Shown piece by piece: positions 16,615 through 27,206 of a DNA stretch of 49,289 nucleotides. The stretch is from Rhodanobacter fulvus Jip2. Its GTDB lineage: Bacteria > Pseudomonadota > Gammaproteobacteria > Xanthomonadales > Rhodanobacteraceae. Location of the stretch: assembly GCF_000264315.1 (NCBI RefSeq), contig NZ_AJXU01000068.1, positions 1 through 49,289 on the forward strand, given 5' to 3'. Both the position numbers and the translations under genes were made by a program. Under the pieces are notes generated by a model. It searched no databases. It saw nothing but the letters and a program-made list of their open reading frames with translations, and had not been told where the DNA came from. How positions within the stretch are numbered: position 1 is the stretch's first letter; every line of letters starts with the position of its first letter.

Positions 16615-17328
16615 ATGATTATCCGCTCCCTGTTCGTTCCGCTCGTTGGCGTTGCGCTGCTGTTCGGCAGCACGGCCATGGCCGCTGCCGCCAAAACGCC
16701 CACGGCCTTTACCGCCACCTATCGCGTCACCCAGGGCGGCATGCCCCTGGGCGACGCCAAGGTCACCCTGCGTCCAGCCGGCGACGGCGAATGGGTCTAC
16801 AGCAAGAGCATCAAAGGCAGTGGCGGCATGGCAGCGCTGCTGGCGGCCAATCTCGAGGAAAGCTCGCGTTTCCGCTGGAAGGGCGCCGTACCGGAGGCGG
16901 TCAGCTACGACTACCAGTTGACGTCCGCGATCAAGAGCAAGCAGCGCCACCTGCGCGTGGACTGGGCGAAAAAGCAGGTCAGCGTGGACGAGGGCAAGGG
17001 CGCGAATACCTACCCGGCCGCGCCCGGCATGGTGGAGCGCAACACCCTGGCGCTGGCCATCGGCATGGCGCTGCGTGATGGCGGCAAGACCCTGGCGTTG
17101 CCGGTGGCCGTCAAGCAGCAGGTCGAAACCCAGAACTTCAAGGTCACCGGCAAGGAGACCATCAAGGTGCCGGCCGGCAGCTTCGACGCCGAGCGGGTCG
17201 AACGCACCGATGCGGACCGCGGCTTCAGCGCATGGTACGTGCCCGACCGGTACCCGTTGCCGGTGAAGCTGTCGCAACACGATGGCGGCAACGTGGAGAT
17301 GGAATTGCTGAGCTACCGCGCCGACTGA
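16615..17328 (+). CDS. DUF3108 secreted protein of unknown function
   Basis: Protein of 237 aa from the ATG at 16615, with a signal peptide (MIIRSLFVPLVGVALLFGSTAMAAAA). The mature part is beta-rich and matches DUF3108: FTATYRVTQGGMPLGDAKVTL, FRWKGAVPEAVSYDYQLTSAIKSKQRHLRVDW, VPAGSFDAERVERT and WYVPDRYPLPVKL. It is likely periplasmic or outer-membrane associated with a barrel or beta-sandwich fold; no enzymatic residues stand out. It lies 35 bases after purN and may be read from the same message, an association seen in related genomes without a known functional reason. It ends before a bidirectional terminator. Confidence 0.85.
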   Translation: MIIRSLFVPLVGVALLFGSTAMAAAAKTPTAFTATYRVTQGGMPLGDAKVTLRPAGDGEWVYSKSIKGSGGMAALLAANLEESSRFRWKGAVPEAVSYDYQLTSAIKSKQRHLRVDWAKKQVSVDEGKGANTYPAAPGMVERNTLALAIGMALRDGGKTLALPVAVKQQVETQNFKVTGKETIKVPAGSFDAERVERTDADRGFSAWYVPDRYPLPVKLSQHDGGNVEMELLSYRAD

Positions 17329-17342
17329 GGGTTGCGCCGCTC

Positions 17343-17370
17343 AAAAAAAGCCCGGCATGCCGGGCTTTTT
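17343..17370. terminator. Bidirectional intrinsic terminator
   Basis: Perfect 16-bp palindrome GCCCGGCATGCCGGGC (17350-17365) with seven A on the left and five T on the right, so it can stop transcription from both the DUF3108 gene and the convergent murA. Confidence 0.92.
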
Positions 17371-17384
17371 CATGGGTGGTTGGC

Positions 17385-18683
<1,299 letters not shown>

Positions 18684-18920
18684 TCAGCGGCGCGCCGCTT
18701 CCTCGGACGTCAGCGTTGTCAGGGCCAGTGCGTGAATTTCCCCACCCATCAGCTCACCCAGTGTGGCGTAAACCATCCGGTGGCGGGCCAGCGGCAGTTT
18801 GCCCGCGAATTGATCGGCAAGCACGGTGGCCTCGAAATGGACGCCATCGGCGCCACTGACCTCGGCCCGCGCGCCCGGCAACCCGGCTTCGATCAGCGAT
18901 TTGATGCGGTCAGTATCCAT
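18684..18920 (-). CDS. ibaG: BolA-family protein IbaG
   Basis: Small protein of 78 aa (MDTDRIKSLIEAGLPGARAE...). It has the BolA fold signature: GADGVHFEATVLADQFAGKLPLARHRMVYATLGELM, ending in the helix with EIHALALTTLT. The invariant metal-ligand His in the ARHRMVYATLG stretch is present. IbaG/BolA proteins pair with monothiol glutaredoxins to handle Fe-S clusters. Position directly upstream of murA identifies it as the IbaG subgroup rather than stress BolA. Divergent from kdsD across a 177-base gap that must hold both promoters. Confidence 0.9.
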   Translation of the reverse strand: MDTDRIKSLIEAGLPGARAEVSGADGVHFEATVLADQFAGKLPLARHRMVYATLGELMGGEIHALALTTLTSEEAARR

Positions 18921-19097
18921 GGACTTCACGACTGATGGCACATAACCGGGGCAATTCGACCCTGCCCAACGGCTTATGACTGTAAAATGCGAATCGGCCA
19001 TGATAGTGGAAATTTCATGTCGCAGAAACGACGATGAGCCGTCTCGTCGCCCGGCCGACCGGCAATACGCCACGATGACTCCCTTATTCGAGCTCCC

Positions 19098-20108
19098 ATG
19101 AACGCACGCATCGCCCCGCCTGCCACCGTCGCGCTGCAGCCCGACGCCATCATTCGCCATGCGCGGGCCGTGATTGCGACCGAGGCGGAGGCCATCGGCG
19201 CGCTGGAGCCGCGCATCGGCACCGATTTCGTGGAGGCGTGCCGGCTGATCCTGAACTGCCACGGCCGCGTGGTGGTCACCGGCATGGGCAAATCCGGGCA
19301 TGTGGCGCGCAAGATCGCCGCCACCCTGGCCTCCACCGGCACGCCATCGTTCTATGTGCATCCGGGCGAGGCCAGCCATGGCGACCTGGGCATGATCATG
19401 CCGCAGGACATCGTGCTGGCGCTGTCCTATTCCGGCGAAACCGACGAGGTGCTGTTCATCCTGCCCACGCTCAAGCGCGAGGGGATACCGCTGATCGCGA
19501 TCACCGGCAAACCCGGCTCCTCGCTGGCGCGCCAGGCCGACGTGCACCTGGACGGCAGCATCAGCTGCGAAGCCTGCCCGCTGGGCCTGGCACCCACCAC
19601 CAGCACCACCGCAGCGCTGGTGCTGGGCGACGCGCTGGCCATCGCCTTGCTGGAAGCGCGCGGGTTCACCTCGGACGATTTCGCCCGCTCGCACCCGGCC
19701 GGCAGCCTGGGGCGCCGCCTGCTGCTGCGGATCAGCGACGTGATGCACACCGGCGACGATGTACCGCGCGTGGCGCCGGATGTCGGCCTCACCACCGCGC
19801 TGGTCGAGATGACCCGCAAGCACCTGGGCATGACCGCCGTGGTGGACGCCGACGACCGCCTGCTGGGCGTGTTCACCGACGGTGACCTGCGCCGCGCGCT
19901 GGACGACGTGGGCGTGGACCTGCGCGGCGCCACCGTCACCGAATTGATGACACGCGGGCCCAAGACCATCGGCCCGGACAAGCTGGCGGCCGAAGCGGCG
20001 CAGCTGATGGAAAAGCACCAGATCCACGCCCTGCTGGTGGTCGACGCCGACCAGCGCGTGGTTGGCGCGCTGAATATTCATGACCTGCTGCGTGCCCGCG
20101 TGGTTTGA
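19098..20108 (+). CDS. kdsD: D-arabinose-5-phosphate isomerase KdsD
   Basis: Protein of 336 aa with an N-terminal SIS isomerase domain (residues about 40-180; VVTGMGKSGHVARKIAATLASTGTPSFYVHPGEASHGDLG and LSYSGETDE) and two CBS domains (about 205-265 and 275-335; ISDVMHTGDDVPRV and TVTELMTRGPKTI). It converts ribulose-5-phosphate to arabinose-5-phosphate, the first step to Kdo for the LPS inner core. The stop overlaps the kdsC start by one base (TGATG), beginning a tightly packed envelope operon kdsD-kdsC-lptC-lptA-lptB. Confidence 0.95.
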   Translation: MNARIAPPATVALQPDAIIRHARAVIATEAEAIGALEPRIGTDFVEACRLILNCHGRVVVTGMGKSGHVARKIAATLASTGTPSFYVHPGEASHGDLGMIMPQDIVLALSYSGETDEVLFILPTLKREGIPLIAITGKPGSSLARQADVHLDGSISCEACPLGLAPTTSTTAALVLGDALAIALLEARGFTSDDFARSHPAGSLGRRLLLRISDVMHTGDDVPRVAPDVGLTTALVEMTRKHLGMTAVVDADDRLLGVFTDGDLRRALDDVGVDLRGATVTELMTRGPKTIGPDKLAAEAAQLMEKHQIHALLVVDADQRVVGALNIHDLLRARVV

Positions 20109-20695
20109 TGGAGCCTTCGACCGCGCTCGCCAATCACCCACCACGCATGACCGACAGCTATCTCGCCCACCTCCCCGCCGACCTGCTCGCCCGCGCCGCC
20201 GCCATCCGCCTGGCGGTATTCGACGTGGACGGCACCCTGACCGATGGCCACCTGCACTACAGCGAGGACGGGCGCGAAACCAAGGTCTTCCACGTGCACG
20301 ACGGGCTGGGCCTGAAACGGCTGCAGGCCAACGGCGTGCAGGTGGCCATCATCACCGCGCGGATCAGCCACCCCGTGGCGCTGCGCGCCGAGGAGCTGGA
20401 CATCGCCCACGTCTACCAGGGCCAGGGCGACAAGCGCGCCTGCCTGCGCGAACTGCTCGAAGCGCTGAACCTGACGCCGGCGCAGGCCGCCTTCGTGGGC
20501 GACGACCTGCCCGATCTGGCCCCGATGCGCATGGCTGGGCTGGCGGTGGCCGTGGCCAACGCGCATCCCTGGCTGGCCGCGCAGGCGCACTGGCAAACCA
20601 GCCGGCGTGGCGGCGAAGGCGCCGTGCGCGAAGTGTGCGACCTGATCCTGCTGGCGCAAGGCAAGGCCGACGCGGAGCGGGAGCGCTGGCAGTGA
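20108..20695 (+). CDS. kdsC: 3-deoxy-D-manno-octulosonate 8-phosphate phosphatase KdsC
   Basis: Protein of 195 aa, a HAD phosphatase of the cap-less C0 type: FDVDGTLTDGHLHY contains the nucleophile and acid/base Asp, IITARIS the second motif, and FVGDDLPDLAPM the metal-binding end. Removes phosphate from Kdo-8-P to give Kdo. The ATG at 20108 overlaps the kdsD stop; an internal ATG at 20147 (MTDSYLAHL) is an alternative start. The stop overlaps the lptC GTG (GTGA). Confidence 0.94.
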   Translation: MEPSTALANHPPRMTDSYLAHLPADLLARAAAIRLAVFDVDGTLTDGHLHYSEDGRETKVFHVHDGLGLKRLQANGVQVAIITARISHPVALRAEELDIAHVYQGQGDKRACLRELLEALNLTPAQAAFVGDDLPDLAPMRMAGLAVAVANAHPWLAAQAHWQTSRRGGEGAVREVCDLILLAQGKADAERERWQ

Positions 20696-21288
20696 ACATC
20701 CGCCGCTACCTGCGCGACCGCCGCCTGCCGGTGGCGATCGTGGGGCTGGGGCTGGCCGCGGGGCTGGCCCAGACCTTGCTGTGGTGGATGGGTCCGCCGC
20801 CGAAAACCAACGACTTCGTGGGCCCGCCGCGTTCCGGCTACACGCTCACCGATGCCCACGTCACGAAATACAACACCGAAGGCCTGGCCGCTTTCCACCT
20901 GGTGGCGCCGCACGTCGAACGACGCGAAGGCGACGATTCGCTGTACATCAACTCGCCCACCTTCGACCTGCCCGCGAACCAGCCCGGCGTGCCGGACTGG
21001 AAAGGCGAATCGCTGTACGGCTGGGTCGACAAGGGCGGCACGCTGCTGAAATTGCAGGGCCCCGTCTACATGCACCGGGCTGCCTACGACGACACCCCCG
21101 CCACCGAGCTGCACACCGCCGACATCACCGCCTGGCCCAAGGACAACCGCATGCAGACGGCCGCGGCGGCGCAGATGGTGCAAGGGGGCACTAGAATCAC
21201 CGGTCTTGGCATGCGTGCCAACCTCAACGACAAACACCTGGAGCTGCTCGATGACGTCCACGCCACGTTCCCGCCGCGCAAGCGCTAG
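20692..21288 (+). CDS. lptC: LPS export system inner-membrane protein LptC
   Basis: Protein of 198 aa starting at a GTG that overlaps the kdsC stop. One membrane helix at about residues 13-30 is followed by a periplasmic beta-jellyroll (TDAHVTKYNTEGLAAFHLVAPHVERREGDDSLYINSPTFDL, RITGLGMRANLNDKHLELLDDVHATF). LptC links the LptB2FG extractor to the periplasmic LptA bridge and passes LPS outward. Its last 38 bases overlap lptA in another frame, consistent with coupled translation. Confidence 0.93.
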   Translation: MNIRRYLRDRRLPVAIVGLGLAAGLAQTLLWWMGPPPKTNDFVGPPRSGYTLTDAHVTKYNTEGLAAFHLVAPHVERREGDDSLYINSPTFDLPANQPGVPDWKGESLYGWVDKGGTLLKLQGPVYMHRAAYDDTPATELHTADITAWPKDNRMQTAAAAQMVQGGTRITGLGMRANLNDKHLELLDDVHATFPPRKR

Positions 21289-21871
21289 CGCCGCCTGGCT
21301 CGTGCTGGGGCTGCTTGCGCTGTCGCCGGCCTTCGCCAAACAGAGCGACCGCGACCAGCCGATGCAGGTCGACGCCAAGCATTTCGACGGCTTCCAGAAG
21401 CCGAACACGGTCAGCACCCTGACCGGCAGCGTGGTGATCCGCCAGGGCTCGCTCAAGGCCACCGGCGCCGAAGCCAAGGTCCACTTCGATGGCGAAAGCC
21501 AGATCGACCGCGTTGTCATCACGGGCAACCCCGCCCACCTCGAACAGCTCGACGACAACGGCAACCTGATGCAGGGCGAGGCGGCCACCATCGACTACCA
21601 CGCCGCCAAGGATTACGCCGTGCTGTCCGGCAATGCCGTGGTGAAGCAGAAGGGACGCGGCGAAGCGCGCGGCGACACCCTCACCTACAACACGCAGACC
21701 AGCCAGATGACCGGCGAAAGCAATGGCGACGGCATGGTCCACATGACTTTCCAGCCCAAGGCCCGCGCCGCCACCACGCCCGCCGACAAGCCCGCCGCAG
21801 CCGCACCGGCGCCAGCGAGCACGGTCGCGCCCGCTTCGGCGCGAAGCAGCGCCACGCCGGGAACGCCGTAA
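21251..21871 (+). CDS. lptA: LPS periplasmic bridge protein LptA
   Basis: Protein of 206 aa from the ATG at 21251, inside lptC. Signal peptide (MTSTPRSRRASASAAWLVLGLLALSPAFA), then the OstA jellyroll: PMQVDAKHFDGFQKPNTVSTLTGSVVIRQGSLKATGAEAKVHFDG, AATIDYHAAKDYAVLSGNAVVKQKG, ARGDTLTYNTQTSQM. LptA units stack into the periplasmic filament that carries LPS to LptDE. The C-terminal 40 residues are Ala/Pro-rich and low in complexity, longer than in E. coli. lptB starts 3 bases after the stop. Confidence 0.94.
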   Translation: MTSTPRSRRASASAAWLVLGLLALSPAFAKQSDRDQPMQVDAKHFDGFQKPNTVSTLTGSVVIRQGSLKATGAEAKVHFDGESQIDRVVITGNPAHLEQLDDNGNLMQGEAATIDYHAAKDYAVLSGNAVVKQKGRGEARGDTLTYNTQTSQMTGESNGDGMVHMTFQPKARAATTPADKPAAAAPAPASTVAPASARSSATPGTP

Positions 21872-21874
21872 CCG

Positions 21875-22594
21875 ATGCTGTCCGCCGAAGGTCTGCAGAA
21901 GAGTTTCCGCGCGCGCAAGGTCGTGCGCGATTTCGGTTTTTCCATCCGTGAAGGCGAGGTCGTGGGCCTGCTGGGTCCCAACGGCGCCGGCAAGACCACC
22001 TGTTTCTACATGGTGGTGGGCCTGATCGAGGCCGACGCCGGCAGCATCAAGCTGGACAAGCAGGACATCACCGGCCTGCCCATGCATGCGCGGGCCAAGC
22101 TGGGCATCGGCTACCTGCCACAGGAAGCCTCGGTGTTCCGCCGGCTCAGCGTGGCCGACAACATCATGGCGGTGCTGGAATTGCGCACCGGGCTGAATGC
22201 GAACCAGCGCGGCACCGAGCTGGAAAACCTGCTCGACGAGTTGAAGATCGCCCACATCGCCGGGCAGAAAGGCATCAGCCTTTCCGGTGGCGAGCGGCGG
22301 CGCGTGGAGATCGCCCGCGCGCTGGCGGCCAAGCCGCGCTACATGCTGCTGGACGAACCGTTCGCCGGCGTCGATCCCATCTCGGTCGGTGAAATCCAGC
22401 GCATCGTGCGCCACCTCAAGGAGCGTGGCATCGGCGTGCTGATCACCGACCACAACGTGCGCGAAACCCTGGGCATCTGCGATCGCGCGTACATCCTGAA
22501 CGACGGCGAGGTGCTGTCGCGCGGCACACCCGCGCACATCCTGGCCGACGAAAAGGTGCGCGAGGTTTACCTGGGGCGCGAATTCCGGCTCTGA
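21875..22594 (+). CDS. lptB: LPS export ABC ATPase LptB
   Basis: Protein of 239 aa with all ABC ATPase motifs: Walker [10 protein letters not shown] (residues 34-42), Q-loop [14 protein letters not shown], signature [15 protein letters not shown], Walker [14 protein letters not shown] and the switch His in [20 protein letters not shown]. LptB dimers power extraction of LPS from the inner membrane with LptFG, which are not in this window. Adjacent to lptA, as in most gram-negative bacteria. Confidence 0.97.
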   Translation: MLSAEGLQKSFRARKVVRDFGFSIREGEVVGLLGPNGAGKTTCFYMVVGLIEADAGSIKLDKQDITGLPMHARAKLGIGYLPQEASVFRRLSVADNIMAVLELRTGLNANQRGTELENLLDELKIAHIAGQKGISLSGGERRRVEIARALAAKPRYMLLDEPFAGVDPISVGEIQRIVRHLKERGIGVLITDHNVRETLGICDRAYILNDGEVLSRGTPAHILADEKVREVYLGREFRL

Positions 22595-22694
22595 GGGACG
22601 CGTTCGGCCGACCGGGTCGAACACCACCATCACGCTCTGGTCGCCTTGGCAGCGACCGGTTAGGATGGTTGCGAGCTCACTCGATCAAGTTGGC

Positions 22695-24158
22695 ATGAAA
22701 CCCGCATTACAGTTTCGCCTTCATCAGCAGCTGACCCTCACGCCGCAATTGCAGCAGGCGATCCGGTTGCTGCAGTTGTCGCAGCTGGAACTCGAAGCGG
22801 AGCTGCGACAGATCGCCGAGGGCAACCCGCTGCTGGAATTCGCCGACGAGGCCGAGGACGAAACGGCAGAGGACGACGACGACTACGCGGCCGCCGAAAG
22901 CACCGCCGAGTCGACCAGCGTCGAGCACGATGTAAACGATCCCGCCGACGACTGGGCCGACACCGGCGGCACGGCCGAATCGCCGATCGACTTCTCCAGC
23001 AGCAGCAACAGCAGCGTCGGCAGCTCACCCGGCTCGCGCGGGGATGAGGATTTCGAGCCGCAGAACGCGGCGCCGGAAACCCTCCAGCAACACCTGATGT
23101 GGCAGCTCAACCTGTCCCCGTTCAACCCGCGCCAGCACGCCATCGCCACCGTGCTGATCGACGCGCTGAACCCTGCCGGCTACCTCGCCGAAGGGCTGGA
23201 TGCCGTACTGGCGGCCCTGCCCGCCAGCCTCGACGCCAGCGTTGAGGAGATCGAGGTGGTGCGCCGCCTGCTGCAGGGTTTCGACCCCGTGGGCGTGGCC
23301 AGCCTCGACCTGCGCGATTGCCTGCGGGTGCAACTGGAGCAGTTCGACCCGGACACACCCCACCGCGACCTGGCGTTGCGGCTGATCGACGGCGAGCTCG
23401 AATTGCTGGCACGCAACGACATCGCCAAGCTGTCCCGCCATCTGCGCGCCAGCGAGGAAGACGTGGCCGGTGCGGCATTGCTGATCCGCAGCCTGGACCC
23501 GCGCCCCGGCGCGGCGCTGGACACCACACCGGTGGAATACGTGGCGCCGGATGTCTACGCCCTGCGCGACGGCAACCACTGGCGCGTGAGCCTGAACGCC
23601 GACGCCCAGCCACGACTGGGCCTGAACCAGCATTACTGCGGCCTGATCGCACAGGCCCGCGGCGAGGACGCCAGCTGGATGCGCGGCCAGTTGCAGGAGG
23701 CCCGCTGGCTGATCAAGAGCCTGGAGTCGCGCGCCGAAACACTGATGAAAGTGGCCAACGCCATCGTGCGCCAGCAAAGCGCCTTCCTCGACTACGGCCC
23801 GGAGGCCATGCGCCCGCTGGTGCTGCGCGAGGTGGCCGAAGAGGTGGGCATGCACGAATCGACCATTTCACGGGTCACCACGCGCAAATACATGCACACG
23901 CCGCGTGGCACCTTCGAGCTGAAATATTTCTTCTCCAGCGGCGTATCCACCGAAGACGGCGGCAGCGCCTCGGCCACCGCGATCCAGGCCATGCTGCGCA
24001 AGCTGATCGACGCCGAGGACAGCCGCAAACCGCTGTCCGACCAGGCCATTGCCGAAGAACTGCAACGCCGCGGCATTCAGGTCGCGCGCCGCACCGTGGC
24101 CAAATACCGGGAGGGCTTGCGCATACCCAGTTCCAGCGAACGCCAGCGCGCCAGTTGA
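22695..24158 (+). CDS. rpoN: RNA polymerase sigma-54 factor RpoN
   Basis: Protein of 487 aa from the ATG at 22695 (MKPALQFRLHQQLTLTPQLQQAIRLLQLSQLELE), the usual region I start; an ATG 30 bases upstream is possible. Region I (1-50) is followed by an acidic, Ser-rich region II (about 50-130), the core-binding region, a helix-turn-helix (VAEEVGMHESTISRVTTRKYMHTPRGTFELKYFFSSG) and the RpoN box ARRTVAKYRE near the C-terminus. Sigma-54 transcribes from -24/-12 promoters with AAA+ activators. Placed between lptB and hpf as in E. coli. Confidence 0.97.
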   Translation: MKPALQFRLHQQLTLTPQLQQAIRLLQLSQLELEAELRQIAEGNPLLEFADEAEDETAEDDDDYAAAESTAESTSVEHDVNDPADDWADTGGTAESPIDFSSSSNSSVGSSPGSRGDEDFEPQNAAPETLQQHLMWQLNLSPFNPRQHAIATVLIDALNPAGYLAEGLDAVLAALPASLDASVEEIEVVRRLLQGFDPVGVASLDLRDCLRVQLEQFDPDTPHRDLALRLIDGELELLARNDIAKLSRHLRASEEDVAGAALLIRSLDPRPGAALDTTPVEYVAPDVYALRDGNHWRVSLNADAQPRLGLNQHYCGLIAQARGEDASWMRGQLQEARWLIKSLESRAETLMKVANAIVRQQSAFLDYGPEAMRPLVLREVAEEVGMHESTISRVTTRKYMHTPRGTFELKYFFSSGVSTEDGGSASATAIQAMLRKLIDAEDSRKPLSDQAIAEELQRRGIQVARRTVAKYREGLRIPSSSERQRAS

Positions 24159-24228
24159 CCGTCAGGAACCTGTCGGGGGAACTTGCCCGCGCCCGAAACG
24201 TCCCCACTACATGAGTGTGATTCATAGA

Positions 24229-24250
24229 CATGCCGCCCCCACGCGGCATG
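24229..24250 (+). promoter_or_regulatory. Hairpin in the hpf leader
   Basis: CATGCCGC (24229-24236), loop of six, GCGGCATG (24243-24250), a perfect 8-bp stem 45 bases before the hpf start. A smaller GCCGCG-CAA-CGCGGC hairpin follows. No T-run, so a role in mRNA processing, stability or attenuation is more likely than termination; unproven. Confidence 0.4.
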
Positions 24251-24294
24251 TCCACCCGCCGCGCAACGCGGCACTGCACCAGAGGAGGCGACCC

Positions 24295-24618
24295 ATGCAA
24301 CTCCAACTCAGCGGCCAGCAGATTGAAGTCACCCCGGCCTTGCGCGATCACGTCAGCGGCAAGATTGACCGTCTCACCCGCCTCGACGAGAAGCTGATCG
24401 GCCTGGCCGTCGTGCTGGCCGTGGACAAGCTGCAACAGCGTGCCTCAGGCACCCTCACCACCACCGGAGCCACCTTGCACGCGGAGGCCGCCGAGGCCGA
24501 CATGTATGCCTCGATCGACGTACTGTTCGACAAGCTGGTCGACCAGTTGCGCAAACATCGCCAGAAAGTCAGCAACAAGCATCAGCGCCAGGCGCGCGAG
24601 GAACGCCAGTACGGCTGA
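24295..24618 (+). CDS. hpf: Ribosome hibernation promoting factor HPF (short form)
   Basis: Protein of 107 aa (MQLQLSGQQIEVTPALRDHVSGKIDRL), a single S30AE/YfiA domain without the long C-terminal dimerisation region, so the short HPF type. ADMYASIDVLFDKLVDQLRKHRQK is the characteristic C-terminal part. It binds the 30S decoding site and promotes 100S dimers in stationary phase. AGAGGAGG sits at a good distance before the ATG. In enterics ptsN comes next, but here the following gene is hprK. Confidence 0.94.
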   Translation: MQLQLSGQQIEVTPALRDHVSGKIDRLTRLDEKLIGLAVVLAVDKLQQRASGTLTTTGATLHAEAAEADMYASIDVLFDKLVDQLRKHRQKVSNKHQRQAREERQYG

Positions 24619-24642
24619 TCGCGACAACCGACCCGCAACAAA

Positions 24643-24680
24643 CGGCGGCAACGCGGCTCGACTTCGCCGCGTTGCCGCCG
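24643..24680 (+). terminator. Strong 14-bp hairpin downstream of hpf
   Basis: CGGCGGCAACGCGG (24643-24656) pairs perfectly with CCGCGTTGCCGCCG (24667-24680) around a 10-base loop. No T-run follows, so it may be a factor-dependent terminator or an mRNA-stabilising end separating rpoN-hpf from hprK-rapZ. Confidence 0.55.
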
Positions 24681-24871
24681 AGCCCAGCCCTCCATCATGA
24701 CAACGCAAAACGACGGGCTCCCCACCCATCCACCCCGGGAAGGGCGCCATTCCCGAAGCCTTCGTCGGCACCAGGAAACCATCTCGTCCGGACGCCGTTT
24801 CCGCCAAGCTGGCACAATGTCCGTTCACCGACGCGGCATGTCGCCCGGCCGGGAACGCGAGGGACATACGC

Positions 24872-25822
24872 TTGGATCGGCTCAGCGCGCGCCAACTCTA
24901 CGACAACGTCTACGAGCGCATGGCCTTGCGCTGGGTGTCGGGCATGCGTGGCGAATCGCGCGCCCTGGAGCCCGGTGTGGCGCAGGCACGGCGGCCGTCG
25001 CTGGTCGGCTACCTCAACGTCATCTACCCGAACAAGATCCAGATCATCGGCACCGAGGAGCTGAACTTCCTCGATGCGCTGGATTCGCGCCAACGCTGGG
25101 AAGTGATCCACAAGATCGCCGCGCACCAGCCGGTGGCGCTGATCGTCACCAAGGATCAGTCGGTGCCTTCGGACCTGCGCGAAGTGGCCGAGGAAACCAA
25201 TACCCCGTTGTGGAGCAGCACCAAGCGCGGCCACGAACTGCTGACCTATCTGCAATATCACCTGGCGCGCATGCTGGCCGCCAAGGCCACCCTGCACGGC
25301 GTGTTCCTGGAAGTGTTTTCCATCGGCGTGCTGATCACCGGCGAGGCCGGCTCGGGCAAGAGCGAGCTGGCGCTGGAACTGATCAGCCGCGGCCACCGCC
25401 TGGTGGCCGACGACGCCACCGACTTCACCCTGATCGCGCCGGACGTGATCGACGGCACCTGCCCCGAGCTGCTGCAGGACCTGCTGGAAGTGCGCGGACT
25501 GGGCGTGCTCAACGTGCGCGAGATGTTTGGCCACACGGCCGTAAAGACGTCCAAATACCTGCGCCTCATCGTGCATCTCAAACCGCTGCGCGAAGGCGAG
25601 GAGGTGGACGCCATGACCCGCATCACCGGCGACATCGGCCATCGCGACATCCTCGACGTGCCGGTGCCGATGATCACCATTCCCGTGGCCTCGGGCCGCA
25701 ACCTCTCGGTGCTGGTCGAGGCGGCGGTCCGCAACCACGCACTGAAAAGCAAGGGCATCGACCCGGCACAGACCTTCATCGACCGCCAGGCGCACCAGAT
25801 GCACCGACTGCCCCCATGGTGA
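24872..25822 (+). CDS. hprK: HPr kinase/phosphorylase HprK
   Basis: Protein of 316 aa from a TTG preceded by GAGGGA. The N-terminal MurF-like domain (about 1-130) leads into the kinase domain: Walker [26 protein letters not shown] (about residues 154-178) and the HprK signature [17 protein letters not shown]. HprK phosphorylates and dephosphorylates HPr on Ser46. That target, Ser46 in a QSIMG context, is encoded 1.4 kb downstream. rapZ follows after 4 bases. Presence of hprK without sugar permeases suggests a regulatory phosphorelay. Confidence 0.95.
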   Translation: MDRLSARQLYDNVYERMALRWVSGMRGESRALEPGVAQARRPSLVGYLNVIYPNKIQIIGTEELNFLDALDSRQRWEVIHKIAAHQPVALIVTKDQSVPSDLREVAEETNTPLWSSTKRGHELLTYLQYHLARMLAAKATLHGVFLEVFSIGVLITGEAGSGKSELALELISRGHRLVADDATDFTLIAPDVIDGTCPELLQDLLEVRGLGVLNVREMFGHTAVKTSKYLRLIVHLKPLREGEEVDAMTRITGDIGHRDILDVPVPMITIPVASGRNLSVLVEAAVRNHALKSKGIDPAQTFIDRQAHQMHRLPPW

Positions 25823-25826
25823 ACCC

Positions 25827-26732
25827 ATGAACGACGAAAACACTCCCCTGCTCAATCCTCTCGTCGACCCGCACGAGATCCACCTGATCGTGCTCACCGG
25901 CGTCTCCGGCGGCGGCAAGACGGTGGCACTGCGCGCGCTGGAAGACCTGGATTTCTACTGCGTCGACAATCTGCCCACCACCCTGGTGGCGCCGTTGGTG
26001 AACGCGGTGATCCAGGGCAAGGGCGGCAACCATCGCCGCATCGCGGTGGGCGTGGACGTGCGCAACCGGGGCGTCGATTTCGCGCAGATGCCGAACGTGC
26101 TGTCCGATCTGGCCGGTGCCGGGGTGCAGGTACACCTGATCTTCATCGATTGCCGCGACGAGGTGCTGATCAAGCGCTATTCGGAAACCCGTCGCCGCCA
26201 TCCGCTGGCGTCGCGGGGGCGTTCGCTGGGCGACGCGATCACCGAGGAGCGCCGCCTGTTGCGCCCGCTGATGGCGATCGCCGAGAAGGTCATCGACTCC
26301 AGCGAACTGAACGTGCACCAGTTGCGGCGCCTGGTGGCCACCGGCTATGCGCAGGCCACCGAGGGCCTGACCCTGATGTTCCAGTCGTTCGCGTTCAAGC
26401 GCGGCCTGCCGCTGGATTCCGACTTCGTGTTCGACGCGCGCTGCCTGCCCAACCCGCACTGGCAGCCGCACCTGCGGCCACTGTCGGGCAAGGACGCGCC
26501 GGTGCGCGAATTCCTCGAGGCCGAGCCCCTGGTGGGCGAGTATTTCGCCGACACCGCGCGCTGGCTGGACGCATGGCTGCCGCGCTTCGAGCAGGACGAT
26601 CGCAGCTACGTCACCATCTCCATCGGCTGCACCGGCGGGCGCCATCGCTCGGTGTACCTGGTGGAAAAGCTGGCGGCGCATTACCGCCATCGCCGCGACG
26701 GCGTGTTGACCTTCCATCGCGAGCTGGACTGA
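25827..26732 (+). CDS. rapZ: RapZ, GTP/ATP-binding RNase adapter
   Basis: Protein of 301 aa. Walker A GVSGGGKT near residues 25-32, FYCVDNLPTTL as the next conserved block, IFIDCRDEVLIKRYSETRRRHPLA, and the C-terminal RNA-binding part FDARCLPNPHWQPHLRPLSGKD, TISIGCTGGRHRSVYLVEKLA. In E. coli RapZ directs small RNAs GlmZ/GlmY to RNase E and so sets glucosamine-6-phosphate synthase levels; whether that circuit exists here is unknown. Lies in the rpoN-hpf-hprK neighbourhood, as expected. Confidence 0.95.
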   Translation: MNDENTPLLNPLVDPHEIHLIVLTGVSGGGKTVALRALEDLDFYCVDNLPTTLVAPLVNAVIQGKGGNHRRIAVGVDVRNRGVDFAQMPNVLSDLAGAGVQVHLIFIDCRDEVLIKRYSETRRRHPLASRGRSLGDAITEERRLLRPLMAIAEKVIDSSELNVHQLRRLVATGYAQATEGLTLMFQSFAFKRGLPLDSDFVFDARCLPNPHWQPHLRPLSGKDAPVREFLEAEPLVGEYFADTARWLDAWLPRFEQDDRSYVTISIGCTGGRHRSVYLVEKLAAHYRHRRDGVLTFHRELD

Positions 26733-26805
26733 CCGCGATGTTCCGGCAAAGCGCCATCACCCCGGCCTCCGATAAAGGCTTCACCGTGCTTGCGGGGCAG
26801 CGGGC

Positions 26806-27198
26806 ATGAGCGTCGGCGTACTGCTGATGACCCACGAGGCGGTCGGTCACGCGCTGATTTCCGCCACGCACCACGTCATGCCCAAACTGCCGCTGCGGGT
26901 GATGGCGGTGGAGATTCCGCCGCAGGCCGATCCGGACGTGATGCGCACCCTCACCGCGCGGCATGCACGCGAGCTGGACGAGGGTGATGGTGTGCTTGTG
27001 CTGGCCGATCTCTATGGCGCCACGCCGTGCAACATCGGCCTGTCGCTGGGCGCGCTGGGCGTCCACCTGCGCTGCGTGTCGGGGCTCAACCTGCCGATGC
27101 TGCTGCGCGTACTCAACTATGCGGACAAATCGCTGGACGAACTGGCCGAGATCGCGGCCAGCGGCGGCCGCGGAGGAATTTTCATCGATCATGCGTAA
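26806..27198 (+). CDS. PTS EIIA component, mannose family
   Basis: Protein of 130 aa with the EIIA-Man fold: VGVLLMTHEAVGHALISA, in which His10 in the MTHE context is the phosphorylation site, and VLVLADLYGATPCN as the second conserved loop. No EIIB/EIIC/EIID genes are nearby, so it probably receives phosphate from HPr to act as a sensor rather than to move sugar. It stands between rapZ and ptsH, and its stop lies 8 bases before ptsH. Confidence 0.92.
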   Translation: MSVGVLLMTHEAVGHALISATHHVMPKLPLRVMAVEIPPQADPDVMRTLTARHARELDEGDGVLVLADLYGATPCNIGLSLGALGVHLRCVSGLNLPMLLRVLNYADKSLDELAEIAASGGRGGIFIDHA

Positions 27199-27206
27199 CC
27201 CTATTT